Assembly: GCA_029215795.1 (NCBI GenBank) | Contig: JARDYH010000003.1 | Location: 173,674,382-173,738,381 of the forward strand | Source of the DNA: Anniella stebbinsi | Taxonomy: Eukaryota > Chordata > Lepidosauria > Squamata > Anniellidae | Reading direction: 5' to 3' | Length of the DNA: 64,000 bases | Shown here: one piece after another, positions 10,349-21,787 of the stretch | Layout: every line of letters begins with the position of its first letter | Position numbering within the stretch: the first letter of the stretch is position 1 | Translations under genes and position numbers: made by a program | Notes under the pieces: generated by a model | Database searches by the model: none | What the model was told of the DNA's origin: nothing | Seen by the model: the letters and a program-made list of their open reading frames with translations, nothing else

Positions 10349-10543
10349 TCATAGAATTAAAGAATAGTAGAGTTGGATGGAGCCTATAGAACCATCAATC
10401 CAACCCCCTGCTTAGTGCAGGAATCCGCCTTAAAGCATCCCTGACAGATGGCTGTCCAGCTGCATCTTGAATGCCTCTAGTGTGGGAGAGCCCACTACCT
10501 CCCTAGGTAATTTGTTCCATTGACGTACAGCTCTCACAATTAT
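10349..10543 (-). mobile_element. CR1 LINE 3' end, minus strand
   Basis: Read on the plus strand it starts TCATAGAATTAAAGAATAGT and runs through CCAACCCCCTGCTTAGTGCA, CATCCCTGACAGATGGCTGT and CCTCCCTAGGTAATTTGTTC. This is the reverse complement of the region at 25068-25256. Only the last ~195 bp are kept, the usual 5' truncation of CR1 insertions. Confidence 0.85.
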
Positions 10544-11679
10544 CCAGGGACTTCTGGAAAATAGTAACACAATGAAAATCAGTTGAAGCCCTACTCACAG
10601 CATGAGTAATAGCTGTCCCTAACTACACATGGTGAAGAAAGGGGCCAAGATGGCTACAGTCTGGCTAAGAAAGGCAGCGTTGGCCTACCTTGCAGGACTG
10701 GAGCCTCGGGATTGGGAGGGGGGAGAATTCCAATGAGAAAATGTTACAAGACTCAAAGCTGCTGGTTTCCAACAACCGCACCTTGCCTCTCTTATCTTGG
10801 GAGGCCCAGGCAAGGCCCAGGCTCCAAGGTCAGCGTTAATTGGAAGTGGGCTGCAAGAGTTTCAGCTGTGGGAAAGGGCCGTTCGCAGGGAGGGGGCTGG
10901 TGGCGTGAGTGGGACGGCCGGGGATTGGTTTTGGCTAGTCATGGTACCAGCTTACCCGAAAAGGGATAAAACTGGGTGGAAGCCATCTTCTCCTGGACTG
11001 GCGTGTGGACAGAGGGATCCCTACCCAGCAAAGTGATGGCTGGGGAATAGATAGATTTATTGCTTTCAGGTCTGGCTCGTTCCAGGGAAAGATTTGTCAC
11101 CCTTTGGGTGTGTTTTAGAGTGGGTTAATTGTTTTATGGCTGCTAAACTCTACCTCAAACCTTATTCTACCCACATTCCCCTCTACCCCTCCCCTTCCTT
11201 CCTTCCTTGCTTGTATTTTAAACAGCTTATTGACCGACTACAGCCTTATGTGGAATAGAAATTAGGATTTAAATACATTGTTTCAGTCCTTAACTTTTGT
11301 GGTTATTTCTGAAGGCTGGCTTGGGGCCATTTGGCATTGGGCTAGGGAGATGGGCTCAGAGGAACTTGGCTGAGGAGTTCCAAGCCTACCTAGTAGGAAG
11401 GTGGGTGCATTCCTGCACACACATGAATTTGGTTTTGAAGATTTGGGAAAGATTGCTAGATAACATCCATTCATATATTGTTGAATTCTTATCAAATCTG
11501 CAGGCAAGTTTATGTTTATAATAGACCACATTGATCTCAAAGAATGGCAGTGAAATCCAATGCATGTTTATTCCATGGTAGGTCCCATTGTGTTCAATGG
11601 GGAATGCTCACAGGTAAATTTTCATATGACTGCAGCCTGATATGCCCAAGAGTTACAACAGTTGTGTTCGTAGATATAG
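10544..11679. other. Unassigned intergenic DNA
   Basis: Overlapping plus-strand frames at 10712-11036 lie in a locally GC-rich stretch (10680-11040) without recognisable protein similarity. A diverged copy of the GTCCCATTG-TTCAATGGG interspersed repeat lies at about 11565-11640. A CCTT-rich tract lies at 11190-11210. Confidence 0.35.
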
Positions 11680-11720
11680 AGCCGATCTATGCTACTGCTT
11701 TATAACCCTTTATAACAGTG
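11680..11720. mobile_element. PIF/Harbinger-like MITE terminus
   Basis: GAGCCGATCTATGCTACTGC followed by TTTATAACCCTTTATAACAG matches the left end of the element at 17585-17703. It is cut off where the LINE tail begins at 11721. Confidence 0.55.
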
Positions 11721-11786
11721 AACCGCCCAGAGAGCTTCGGCTAGGGGTCGGTATAAAAATGCAATAAATAAATAAATAAATAAACA
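11721..11786 (+). mobile_element. L2-clade LINE 3' tail
   Basis: CCGCCCAGAGAGCTTCGGCT followed by GGTCGGTATAAAAATGCAAT and AATAAATA repeats. It is the same tail that appears reversed at 19284 and 36915, and represents a severely 5'-truncated copy. Confidence 0.8.
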
Positions 11787-11878
11787 GTGTCGATCGCTCC
11801 TAAGCTTCCACTGAAGAGAAACTCTAAGCATACTGAAGAGAGAATACATCTTCTACAAAACATTTAGAACACTGATAA

Positions 11879-12330
11879 TGTTGTTGTCCCTCAATAAAGG
11901 AAGGAGGCTCGTTGCCTCGGCACATCTTTACCCAATCAAACATCCGAGACTGCAGAATCCAACTTAATCCATTTATTTTCATAGCTGCAGCTTGAGACAC
12001 TCAGGCAATTATGCAAATCAAAGCGCCCCGAACAAAAGAATCCACAAGTCTATTTAGACTACCATTACAAAAGTGTGTTAGCTTCTTCATTGGTCAGTGT
12101 CACTATCAAGTTAGGTTTCCAGTGAAAGTTAGTATGTACAGACATTTCATGAGTCATAAAACACAAAGCTTCTGATTGGCTATAAGTTACACAAGTTATA
12201 CCCAAGTTATACACAATGCCTCATTGGTTAAAACCTTTTTCTCTTTGTTCTCCTCGCACATGGCAGCTCCCATTAATCAGACTTGACAGGAGAGGAGGTC
12301 TCAACCCTTTACTCAGTATGGAAGTAGAAA
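11879..12330 (-). mobile_element. LTR-like fragment (tentative)
   Basis: Read on the minus strand the segment has several CCAAT-type boxes (reverse complements of TCATTGG, TGATTGG), an octamer-like ATGCAAAT (plus-strand position about 12011), and an AATAAA motif followed by a short GC-rich tract, an order seen in retroviral-type LTRs. I see no TG...CA boundaries with a target duplication and no retroviral coding sequence nearby. It could equally be ordinary promoter-like sequence. Confidence 0.3.
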
Positions 12331-13162
12331 CAAACAAACAGAGGGAGGGGGATGAAATTCCCTTTTACAGACATCAATGTGTTGCCATCACCATCACCAC
12401 CATCATCATCCATATTTTCAGTAGCCATAGCATTCTTTTGAATTTATACAAAAATAAGAACATTTATTACAATATATAGGGCGCAAGTCTACTGCCTTCA
12501 TTATCCAAATGAAAGACAAGGGCATGCTTGGGTTCACATCCATAGGAAAGCAATTGTTGAACAGAGCTACTAAAGAAGGACATGAAGCCTTATGTTCAAA
12601 TTACAGCAATGAAGTTTTAGGGTGGAGAGTGGAAGGACTATCTGCATTGTTGAGTAGAAAATGTTATCCAGGCAAGATGAGAATTCTTCATTCCTATGGG
12701 CTGGATCCAGATCTGCCCCTCCATTAATGAAAGGGCTTCATGGAGGGGCCCAGGATCCAGTGAAGACTTGCCAGTGGAGGGAGTGAGCAGATAACTTTAA
12801 TCTATTCCTCATGCAGCCCCCAGCGCCACTTCCTACACTCTTCTGGAAGATCCCCAAGTTCTCCAGACCTGCTTTCAGGGTGCACAGGAAGCTGCTGGGG
12901 GAGAAGAAATCAGTGAAGCACTGCCAACCTGCCTGCTGCCCCCAGCACAATCAGAACCTATATGTTTGAGGTGCATAACAGGCAAGCAGGATACTTTATG
13001 TCAAAGAATTCTGCTGCTGAAGTGAGCTGGAGGTGCGTAGCCATCCACCTCTATTTTCCTACTCCACTAGATCCAGTTTGAAACACAAAGATCCATGTAA
13101 ATAATTGGAAATAACTGACATATGGCAAAACATCACCTTTTGAAACATATCAAGAAGTAATA
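12331..13162. other. Unassigned intergenic DNA
   Basis: Contains a short CAT/CAC tract at 12385-12415. Frames at 12509-12727 (plus) and 12738-12950 (minus) show no family resemblance. Confidence 0.4.
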
Positions 13163-13170
13163 CTTCAGAG

Positions 13171-13439
13171 CAGGGCTGGTCCTACCATTAGGCAGAGTGA
13201 GAAGGTCGCCTCAGGCAGCAAATGCTGGAAGGTGGCAACAGGCTATTGGAGGAGAGAGCTGAGGGCCAAGCAGCCTGCTCTGTACCCCGTAAGCTAACCT
13301 GCTGCCTTCAGGTACAGTGGAGAATGTTGTTCCATTGTCAGTGTTTTAAAAATAGTCCAGTCAGCTTTTGCGTATAGAATGGGACAGAGCACCATCTTGT
13401 TCTTTGCCTCAGGCAGCAAAATGTCTTGGGCTGGCCCTG
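13171..13439. mobile_element. hAT-type MITE with CAGGGCTGG termini
   Basis: Left end CAGGGCTGGTCCTACCATTA and right end GGGCTGGCCCTG are imperfect inverted repeats; the paired GCCTCAGGCAGCAAA motif occurs near both ends. Flanks CTTCAGAG (13163-13170) and CTTCAGGA (13440-13447) agree in the first six of eight positions, consistent with an aged 8-bp target duplication. CAGGG termini plus 8-bp duplications indicate the hAT superfamily. The interior has no ORF. Confidence 0.75.
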
Positions 13440-13685
13440 CTTCAGGATTCTTTGCTCTCTGAATTATTCTAAGGCAGCAGATACTGTAGACAATTTGGGT
13501 TCAAAGACTTCCTTTCAGAGAGTCAAGTTTTCAACAAGGCACCTTCACATATTTGCTGACCTTGAAATGTTGAAAGCTAAATAGTACATTCACAAAAGAG
13601 GAGGAAATATGTTCTTCTCCCCATTATCAGTCAATCACATTTCATTTTTTGGTCCTAATCATACACAATAAACATAACTTGTGTT

Positions 13686-13687
<2 letters not shown>

Positions 13688-13729
<42 letters not shown>
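13688..13729. repeat. (GA)n microsatellite
   Basis: About 21 uninterrupted GA units. Confidence 0.95.
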
Positions 13730-13730
<1 letters not shown>

Positions 13731-15658
13731 TTGCTATGGGAACAAAACTCTTGAGCCTTACTAAAAACATCTTATGTTAAAGACCATATAGGGACAGCTG
13801 GGTTTTAAAAGTGATGATAATGAATTTACTGGCTGTCATACTTTCCAGTTTGTAAATAATTGTGGTATCATACAAAAACTTAATAAAACAGAGGGTTTTG
13901 CTGCCACAGTTGTAGCAAATGTGTTGTTTGGGCCATCCTTCCTTTCCACTCTTAAACGTTTCTGTGCCTCAAGAGGTAATACTACTGCCCTAAATTTGTT
14001 GTGAAAATATGAATTTGCAGTGTGAAACATGTTTTCTCAGAAGAAAATCCTACTGAGCTTAATGGGCCACATTCCTGAATAAATATGTGCAGCATTATTA
14101 CAGTACCATTGTATGCATGTCTTCTCAGAAGAAAGACCTGCTGAATTCAATAGGCCCTTTGGGAAAGCACTTTTTGTTTGCAGTAACTTGGTGAGGGGAT
14201 ATGTGCTTCAATGTGTGTTGTGATACATATCTAATCACATATCGGGACATAGAGGCAGGAAAGGAGATGCTCCCTGTCTTCCTGTCCTCACAGTGCAGTT
14301 GTTCATTTGCTTTCAGTGAAGGTGCCACAAAGCCAAGTCTGATTGGCTACATAGTATCATGGTATCCTCTTACTATGCGTTCCATCCAATGTCATGTGAG
14401 CAGACTTCCATTTGGGCAACAAGACTTTCCTTTCCTCTCCTTCACCCTGCACCTGTCCAAATCTGCTCTAGAGGGTCCCTCAGATCTGGAGTGTGCGAAA
14501 GGGGGCACAGTGTGAGGAGGAGTCCTCTTCTGGGTCTGTTCCACTGGTAAATGGAAAGCATTGGTTACAACCCTATGTTATCCCTGATTGGCTAGGATCA
14601 TGTAGTAAAGGAGAAGAAAATCACAGGGGGAGAACAAAGTAACTGTGAACAGCCAGGAAAAGAAAACTAAAAAGGTACAGTTGTTTTTTAAGGGGTGTTT
14701 TGCCTCCCTGATAAAAAAAAAAAATCATCCCAAATATTCAATGCACCACTATCAAAATGTTCACTGTAATACCTGAAGGTTTTAAAAGGCTTGGTTCTTT
14801 TTCTATTAGCTAATTTCCTAAAAGGATAACCATAGTATATAGAGAATCATAAAATACATCAATATTATGGCATGTCAAGAAAAATTCATGGACTGAGTAG
14901 TCCGTCTACTTTTATTTCCTTGGGGGTGGGTGTCACTCTAGGAACACTGAAAAATACAAGTTCAAAACTGCTGTTGTAAATTCTGAGGACATTGCAATAA
15001 AATATATTCCAGGTCTATAGTTCACTATTAGAAGATGAAAGAGTCAAGAGAATGCAAAGTCCAAGTTGCTTTGACAGCTACCTCAGGAACAAAGGCAGTT
15101 CCATTCTGCATTGTGCCAGCCCTTTCAAGACACTGTGGATTTATGATTTTGTTTGTACAGAGAGATTTACTGATCATGAATAGCTGAAGCTCTCTGCTCA
15201 CCTTAAGGCATTTTGGGAATCCTTGCAATGAGACAGCAGAATTCACGCATACAAAACTGACAGAAATATTGTCAAGGGGGAATTGGAGACCTAGGAGAAC
15301 TCAAAGGGAAAGAAGAGAGAGAGGGAATGAAAAACATTTAGGGTGAAACTGCGAAAATTGAGAGAGATTGAATTTGATCCTGCTTCAGCTGAAATCAATA
15401 GCATAACCTCCACTGACCTCCACTGACCAAAAAGAATTTAGGCACAACATTTCTGTGTCATAACATCAGTCTGTCTAACTCTTCTTTCAGTCAGTGGCCC
15501 ATTCTTGATACTGCAGAACATGGCGTACTTTTGAAATATTTCTTGCATATACCTACAAATGCACAGATAAAAAAGCAGGAGCCTGTCACAGCTTTCCATT
15601 TGGGGCTAAACCTCCAAAGTACCATCATTTACTAGGAAGTGCAGTAAAGAGCTTTCAA
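13730..15658. other. Unassigned intergenic DNA
   Basis: At 14025-14165 two pieces of the short interspersed repeat (TCAGAAGAAA-CCTGCTGAATTCAATAGG and its neighbour) lie in tandem. Frames at 14201-14550 (plus) and 15028-15246 (minus) are not recognisable proteins. Confidence 0.4.
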
Positions 15659-15688
15659 ATATATATATATAGATAGATATAGATATAG

Positions 15689-15729
<41 letters not shown>
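15659..15729. repeat. Compound (AT)n-(GATA)n-(GT)n microsatellite
   Basis: An AT run is followed by ATAGATAG/ATAGATATAG units, more AT, then about 17 GT units. Confidence 0.95.
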
Positions 15730-15732
<3 letters not shown>

Positions 15733-16084
15733 TACATATAGGGGGAAATGTCACTATAGAGAGAGCTTTCTGAGACCAAATGCCACCCATCAGAAAAACA
15801 TGAACTTTGTAGGTAGTTACTAGATTTCTAGATTAATGAAGTGGGGGTAGGGTGTGTTTGTAGAGTAAGAAAGAGAATCCACAGGTTGCTTCAGCAATCA
15901 CAGTCCAAATCCCCTCACTCTCAAATTAAAACAATTAAAATGTGTTTTTTATTTTTATTTTCATATACCAATATCCGTATCTAAAAATTGAGAATCTATG
16001 TGCAAAATCAACAACCAGATTTGAGGGTCTGTGTCAGTTATCACCAAATTCATTTCATCTCTAGTAAAAACAAAGAAAAAGAGA

Positions 16085-16145
16085 GCTACACCTATTGGTC
16101 GGTATAGATGTGTAATAAATAAATAAACATAAATAAATATTTTTT
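16085..16145 (+). mobile_element. L2-clade LINE 3' tail (remnant)
   Basis: CTATTGGTCGGTATAGATG followed by AATAAATAAATA repeats matches the last bases of the tail at 11721-11786. Only the terminal ~60 bp survive. Confidence 0.6.
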
Positions 16146-16446
16146 TTAATTAAAAATCTTCAAAGAATCTTTTGTAACTTTGCAGTAGATTGTGCCAAGA
16201 AATATAACCTATAATCTACAGAACAGACAAAATTGAGAGAATTTAGAAAAACAAAAATGGTCTTTAGAACCAGAATAGCAGTGAAAAGCTCTGTTTTAAC
16301 AACTTGTACCACTCTCACCACAACTATGATTACTCGTCATTTATGTTTCCTTAACGAAGGTAACCAATGTAAGATGCATAGAAGCACTGAAAGAGTGGGG
16401 TGAGGTTGGGGACCCCACTGTGTATAAAATTTAAATAACTGAAGAA

Positions 16447-16448
<2 letters not shown>

Positions 16449-16480
<32 letters not shown>
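16449..16480. repeat. (TAA)n microsatellite
   Basis: About 10 TAA units. Confidence 0.9.
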
Positions 16481-16489
16481 TTGGCAAAG

Positions 16490-17584
16490 CTCGTCATGGC
16501 CATCTAGAAAAACCGCCACGAGCGAGAAAGAGATGAAATAATAAGTTCCTAGAGACAAGTTAAGGTCATTTAGGGTCATTTAATTCCATTAGCTTGAGTG
16601 CAACAGCTTCAAGTGATTTTTAAGACACAATTTGTACATAAAATTTATGTTTTCATTAAATGCATCATTAGGTTTATAGTCTCTTCAGTCAATCTCCATC
16701 CCCCCCTTGCTTTAAAGGAGAAAGAAATCAGAAACAGGCACAAACATTTCTGTTAATGAGTTCCTTAATAAGTGTGAGTGTTTGCTTTAGGGGAAGAGAC
16801 AGAGATATTTGTTCATGATATATGATGAGAGCAGGAACCCTAGACCAGAGCTGACACCTAAAGCACATATAATTTCACAAGCATTTGTTGCTGTTCCAGC
16901 CCACCCTTTATGCAAAGAAGCTTCCTCCCTTAAAAACTAAAGTGAGCCATCAAAGCTATCTTTTGTCTAAAACCTAGTTCAAAATGTCACAACCTCATAC
17001 AGGCTGGGGACAGCTTAGACGGTGCCGGGTTGCCACCATGTTTAAAGAAACCCCACGCGTTCTCTGCTGTGGGGTGATGGCAGCTAATCTCATCACAGAG
17101 GGAGGGTGCGGGCTTTCTAGGAGCCATTCAGCTGACCTGCCCACCCCCTGCCCTATGCCCGGGTGAATGGCAACCAATCTGGCATCGCTATCCGCCCAGA
17201 ACTGCCTCTGCTGTGATGCCAGAATGAGGTTAGACAACAGAAGTGCTGCATTCACCTCACTCTGGCAAAAAAAATCAGTGTAAGTCCCTGACTTTTTTAC
17301 CTCGCAGCTGTGTGGTGGCTGCTGTGTCATATAACCGATGCAGTGCCACCGTGCATACACTGCAGGGCTTTCAGAGCATCTAGGCAGCCCCTAGTCTGAG
17401 GGAAAAGTATATGCAAACAGTAATCCTTTTTTTAAAAAAAATATTGAATCTGGCTAGAGAGAAAAAAAATCCTATATACATAGAAAGATAGATAACTATC
17501 AACACAGTAAATACAAAGTATATTTAGAGGTAAACTTTTCAGCTCCCACCCTCATCAGTAGCTGTGATGTTTAATGGATACTAA
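16490..17584. other. Unassigned intergenic DNA
   Basis: The 16985-17360 part is more GC-rich than its surroundings and contains a 121-codon minus frame (16995-17360) with no recognised domain. No TIRs or tandem repeats were found around it. Confidence 0.35.
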
Positions 17585-17703
17585 GAGCCTATCTACACTA
17601 CTGCTTTAAAATGGTTTATAACAGTTTTAAACCAGTCAATAAAGGTTATTAACCGGTTTAATACTGTTATAAACTGTTTTAAAGCAGTAGTGTAGATAGG
17701 CTC
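17585..17703. mobile_element. 119-bp PIF/Harbinger-like palindromic MITE
   Basis: The termini GAGCCTATCTACACTACTGC and, in reverse, the same sequence are essentially exact inverted repeats extending through TTTAAAATGGTTTATAACAG. A central GGTTATTAACCGG separates the arms. The element is flanked by TAA on both sides (17582-17584 and 17704-17706), the classic 3-bp duplication of PIF/Harbinger elements. It has no coding capacity. Related copies or pieces occur at 471, 4521, 11680, 55458 and 58982. Confidence 0.85.
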
Positions 17704-17706
17704 TAA

Positions 17707-19283
17707 GAGTGGCAGTTCGGAATCCTAGAAGATGAAAATTCCTAAGGAGAAAAAACCTGAGATATGAATGGTATGAAACTGATGAATTGTCCTCCAGATT
17801 AATGCCATGTGGACTAAGAGTTCTGAGTCAGTAGATCCAGATGTTTTCCTTTCTGTCAAGCATGTCAGTATCCTGTTTGTTCAATTGGAAACATTTGTAA
17901 AACTGTGAAACTATGTGCAAGTGAGTTACAATGTCTTTCAACAGGCTGCTCTAATTTTTGTTGTTGTTGTTGTTTTAAATAGATAAATGCATGAATACTT
18001 TCAACATGGAGTTTAATGCTTTGGAACTATCACCAAATGCTTCTGCTTTTAGCCAAAATCAAACATTATGTGCCCTCTTCTACAGAGGACAGTCCTCTAT
18101 TTGAAGTTGGGCGAGGGCACTACCTACATAATATACATAAGCAAATGTATATGCATTAGGCACAAATTTTGTAGAAGAATAAGGTAGTGCCAGGCTTATT
18201 ACTAGAGATCTACCTGACCAATTTTGCTCATTTTTGTTTTAAACTGAAGCTTGAGCAGTGTAGACATGCAGAAAATTTTGAAATTGCAAAAATGTTTAAA
18301 GCTCGAGTTTTAACAACAATTAATTTCCTCCATGCCATGCCAAACAGGCAGGGCAGCCCCTACTCCAGCAGGATGACAGACAACCCTTTTCAGCCAATCA
18401 GCATAGCATAAAGGTGTGTCCTGGCCCAGTCCCATGATTAGGCTGTTTCCGCCAGCGGGGAGGGAAAAGGAAATAGAAGTGGCCATTCGAGGCACATGAG
18501 GGAGGAGATGGTTTAAAGGTCATATGGCAAACTGTGATCTGTTCGTTGTACTACATTGATCAAGATAGCTCTACAAGAATACCTTGTTCTCCTCTGATTC
18601 TCTCCAGTTTCAGCAAACCTACAATCTCTGTTCATCAGGACTTGGCTGTCAGCTGTACTTTGGAGTTCCACTTCAGCTGTGCTTGTCTCTTAGCAACCAC
18701 CAAGGCTCTAATTAACAAAAATAGTTTGCATTTATACAGATATTTGAAGATAAGGTATTGGTCAAATCTATAGTTATGCAGCTAAGTTGCAGGTACCCAG
18801 GGTTGGATCCAGATTTAAGCTAAGCAGAAGTGGATTTCCCTGCCCCCTGTCCCCCACCTCATGGCAGCTCCTGCAGCTCCCTGAAAATGCTATAGAGGGT
18901 GGAGGGACCCTGCTGAATAGGATTAGCTGGGGGGGGGGGATCCTAAAAATCAGGCAGGGTCCCCTTCCATGAGCTAAGCTCTTCTGTCCATAGAAGGCAG
19001 ATCCCGGAACCAACTCACGTAGTTACTCAGTGATAGACCACTAGCATCAACTTAGAAAGATAAGCATTAAAAGGTTATTGAGCAGGAGTCCATCCATCCA
19101 TTAACTGAGGCAGCCAATATCCCAAAATTACTGCTTAATACAAGTAGTAAGAACAAAACCATCAGAATTTTCCATCCCTGCTTTCAAAATAAATTCTGTG
19201 GTCACCCAGCAAACTACAGATCCTACATTTTGCTTTTCTGTATAGGCCATAATTTCTACACTTAAATTAAAAATGTTATTTAT
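17707..19283. other. Unassigned intergenic DNA
   Basis: Short frames at 18187-18411 and 18534-18773 lack recognisable features. A poly-G tract lies at about 18930-18941. No transposon ends were identified. Confidence 0.4.
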
Positions 19284-19445
19284 GTATTTATTTTATTTAT
19301 TGCATTTTTATACCGCCCTATAGCCGAAGCTCTCTGGGTGGTTCACAAAAATTAAGACCATGAAATCATTTTTAAAAATATAAAACAAACCACAATCTAA
19401 AAACACAAAATAACATACAAAATAACATGCACAAAATTATCTGTC
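19284..19445 (-). mobile_element. L2-clade LINE 3' end, minus strand
   Basis: The plus strand reads TTTATTTATTGCATTTTTAT, ACCGCCCTATAGCCGAAGCT and CTCTGGGTGGTTCACAAAAA, then A-rich 3' UTR. It is the reverse complement of the tail at 11721-11786 and matches the start of 36915-37380. It stops before any ORF sequence. Confidence 0.8.
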
Positions 19446-19846
19446 TTTTTCAGTAAGTAAAATTCAGTGGTCAAGGATAACATAAACTCTTTTGGCTAGC
19501 CACATGTACTAAAAAAAACTTTAGGAACTGATCAAATGAATCCTTTAGAGAGCTAACAGAGCAGACATGTGGTGGGAGGCAGGGGTTCCTGTAATTTTTT
19601 CTGTATCCATGAACATAGAAAACACCACTCACTCCCATAGCCAGCAATGGGAGATAAATGTTTAGATGTGCTCTTGAGTGAGTTTCCCAGAGGCCGGGGT
19701 GAACCTTGGGGCTAAGAGGGTGTTAGATCCAGTGGATCCACAACCTCTTCTTTCCTGCCCACCAGCATGACTGTACTACACATGTTTCCCCCCTTCCCAT
19801 TGTCAAAGTTCCAGTCCAGGAGACAGAGCCACCACAGAGGTTACCA

Positions 19847-20168
19847 TTAGGGTGACCATATGGAAAGAAGGGCAGGGCTCCTGTATCTTTAACAGTTGTA
19901 TAGAAAAGGGAATTTCAGCAAGTGTCATTTGTATGCATACAGCACCTGGTGAAATTCCTTCTTCATCACAACAGTTAAAGCTGCAGGAGCAGCTCTAGTA
20001 TAGCTAGAGTGACAATATGGAAAGGAGGACAGTGCTCCTGCAGCTTTAACTGTTGTGATGAAGAGGGAATTTCACCAGGTGCACAAATGACACCTGCTGA
20101 AATTCCCTTTTCTACACAACTGTTAAAGATACAGGAGCTTTGTCCTCCTTTCCATATGATCACTTTAG
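19847..20168. mobile_element. Dimeric hAT-type MITE, divergent copy
   Basis: Left end TAGGGTGACCATATGGAAAG; right end CCATATGATCACTTTA. The second half, from about 20003 (TAGAGTGACAATATGGAAAG) to 20168, has its own complete TIRs at both ends, whereas in the other copies the internal terminus of the second half is eroded. The core uses GCACCTGGTG instead of TTCCTGGTG. Flanks GTTACCAT and GTTTCTAT agree in 6 of 8 positions. This copy therefore shows the structure that the dimer family probably arose from: two monomers in inverted orientation. Confidence 0.8.
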
Positions 20169-21085
20169 TTTCTATGGTGCTTTGGAGGGGGTGGAGATTC
20201 AGTCAGATCTCCAAGATTGGGACTCTGTCTACAGCCTTGGATGAGGAAATCCACAGCATTCTTTGGCCCCCTAGGATGCTGTCTAGGGGCCATAGGATTG
20301 CTCTCTTAGTGTACTTTCCACATGATTTTCACTTAAAAAGTGAGGAAAGGTAGAATTTCAGTCCCAATGTTATTGTTGTTGTTTTTTTAAAAAAAGATCA
20401 AAGTCATGCTAAGTTTGTAACTTCACTCTTAAGAATTCATTGCTTGATGCACACCCTGCTATACTATCTGGCTGGCGAGAAATTGGTAGCTTTGAGGAAA
20501 TTGCTGATTTTCTAAACAGATTTGTTCATTCATGCATTACCTTGTAATTAAAAACAAATTATTTAGATATCATAGAACGATTTTAAGAGTACCAATGGAA
20601 TGTCTCGTGAACCATGCCGAGTTTAGCATCATTTTGAATTAACAAGTAGCCTATAGCCAAAGATGGTGCTCAGATACCTTGTGAGGCATACCATTCAGCA
20701 AAACCCTTAGTTCTGTTTTTATTGTCTGGCCATGCCAGCTCCCATTTCTCTAATAAGTTGTCTATAATTCTACATTTACTTAATTTTTAGTTTTCTTTTT
20801 AATTTACTCTTACTGTTAGATAGATTTGATCCAGCATTATTTCCATTAAGTTTTTAAAAATTGGTTCTCAACTATGGCTGAGATCAGGACTACATCTGAG
20901 ACTCCTAGAGTGACCATGTTTCCTTTTTTACAGATGGCAATGTTCCATTTGAAGGGCTGTCCTGTTCAATTCCAGTTTTAAAATAAAGAACCATAAGGAA
21001 GAAGAACAAGGGTGTTGAAGTTACCTGTCAACAGTAAGTGCTTGGACAGCACAATGAATAGGCAGACATAAAGGTCTTCCACTTT
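20169..21085. other. Unassigned; possible aged DNA transposon end
   Basis: TAGAGTGACCATGTTTCC at about 20910 resembles a MITE terminus, and a possible partner in reverse orientation (GTGGCCACCCTA) lies at about 21362-21373. The interior is too decayed for a firm call. Confidence 0.3.
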
Positions 21086-21215
21086 ATTTCTTATTTCATT
21101 TATATCCTACTTTTCCCCCCTTGCAGGGAAACCAAAGCATCTTATATGATCCTCTTCCTCTCCATTTTAAACTCACAACAACCTGGTGAGGAGAGCTATT
21201 GTATTATGGTAAGCT
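21086..21215 (-). mobile_element. MIR-like CORE-SINE 3' part (remnant)
   Basis: TTTCATTTATATCCTACTTT, a CCTCTCCATTTTAAACTCACAACAACCTGG-like stretch and GGTGAGGAGAGC resemble the right part of the fuller copy at 54147-54372. The tRNA-derived head is missing. Confidence 0.5.
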
Positions 21216-21787
21216 GTACTATATTTCTATTTATATTATAAGAATTATCTCTAAATTCACCTCTATACATATTAATTAGCACATGCAAATTTTAGGCCAA
21301 TCACTATCTTGTTTTGTCATCTTTTTTGGTGAATCATTTCCTCTTTTTTGGCAATTCATATGTGGCCACCCTATGTGAGAAGAGCTACGCTCACAGTATG
21401 TTCCTGTTGAAAGAAGGGGGAAGGCAATTTTTATGCATTTTTCCTTCCCCCTGCAGCTTCTGTATCTCCAAAAACCTATTCCAGAAGCCTGGGTAGTCCT
21501 CCAGAACAGTATGGAATGTGTTGCATGAAATGCAGAGGGAAGGAGGAATCAATGAAAAATCACTTCACCCCTATCTTCCAGAGGAAACTTCCGCTGGATC
21601 TCAGTCCTTTCGATAAATAGAAGGTGCATTCCTTTTCATTGAAGGGTAAGTCTAGATTCAACCCAGCACCCACAGACTCCCTAGAATGAGAGATCAAGCA
21701 GACAAGCTCTCTGATAAGCCATCCAGGCTCAAAATGAGCAGGTTCCTTCCTCAGAGCAAAGCATTGTGAGTGAGAAGGTTCTGGAGG
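21216..21787. other. Unassigned intergenic DNA
   Basis: No domain, repeat or transposon end is firmly recognised. Confidence 0.35.

Noticed and set aside
19975..20353. Open frames of 62-114 codons
   Set aside because: They lie mainly within a dimeric hAT MITE; similar peptides recur in other copies (26570, 50208, 54712), as expected of a repeat.
20909..21375. A ~465-bp DNA transposon with TAGAGTGACC/GGCCACCCTA ends
   Set aside because: The ends are only weakly complementary and there is no target duplication; left as unassigned.
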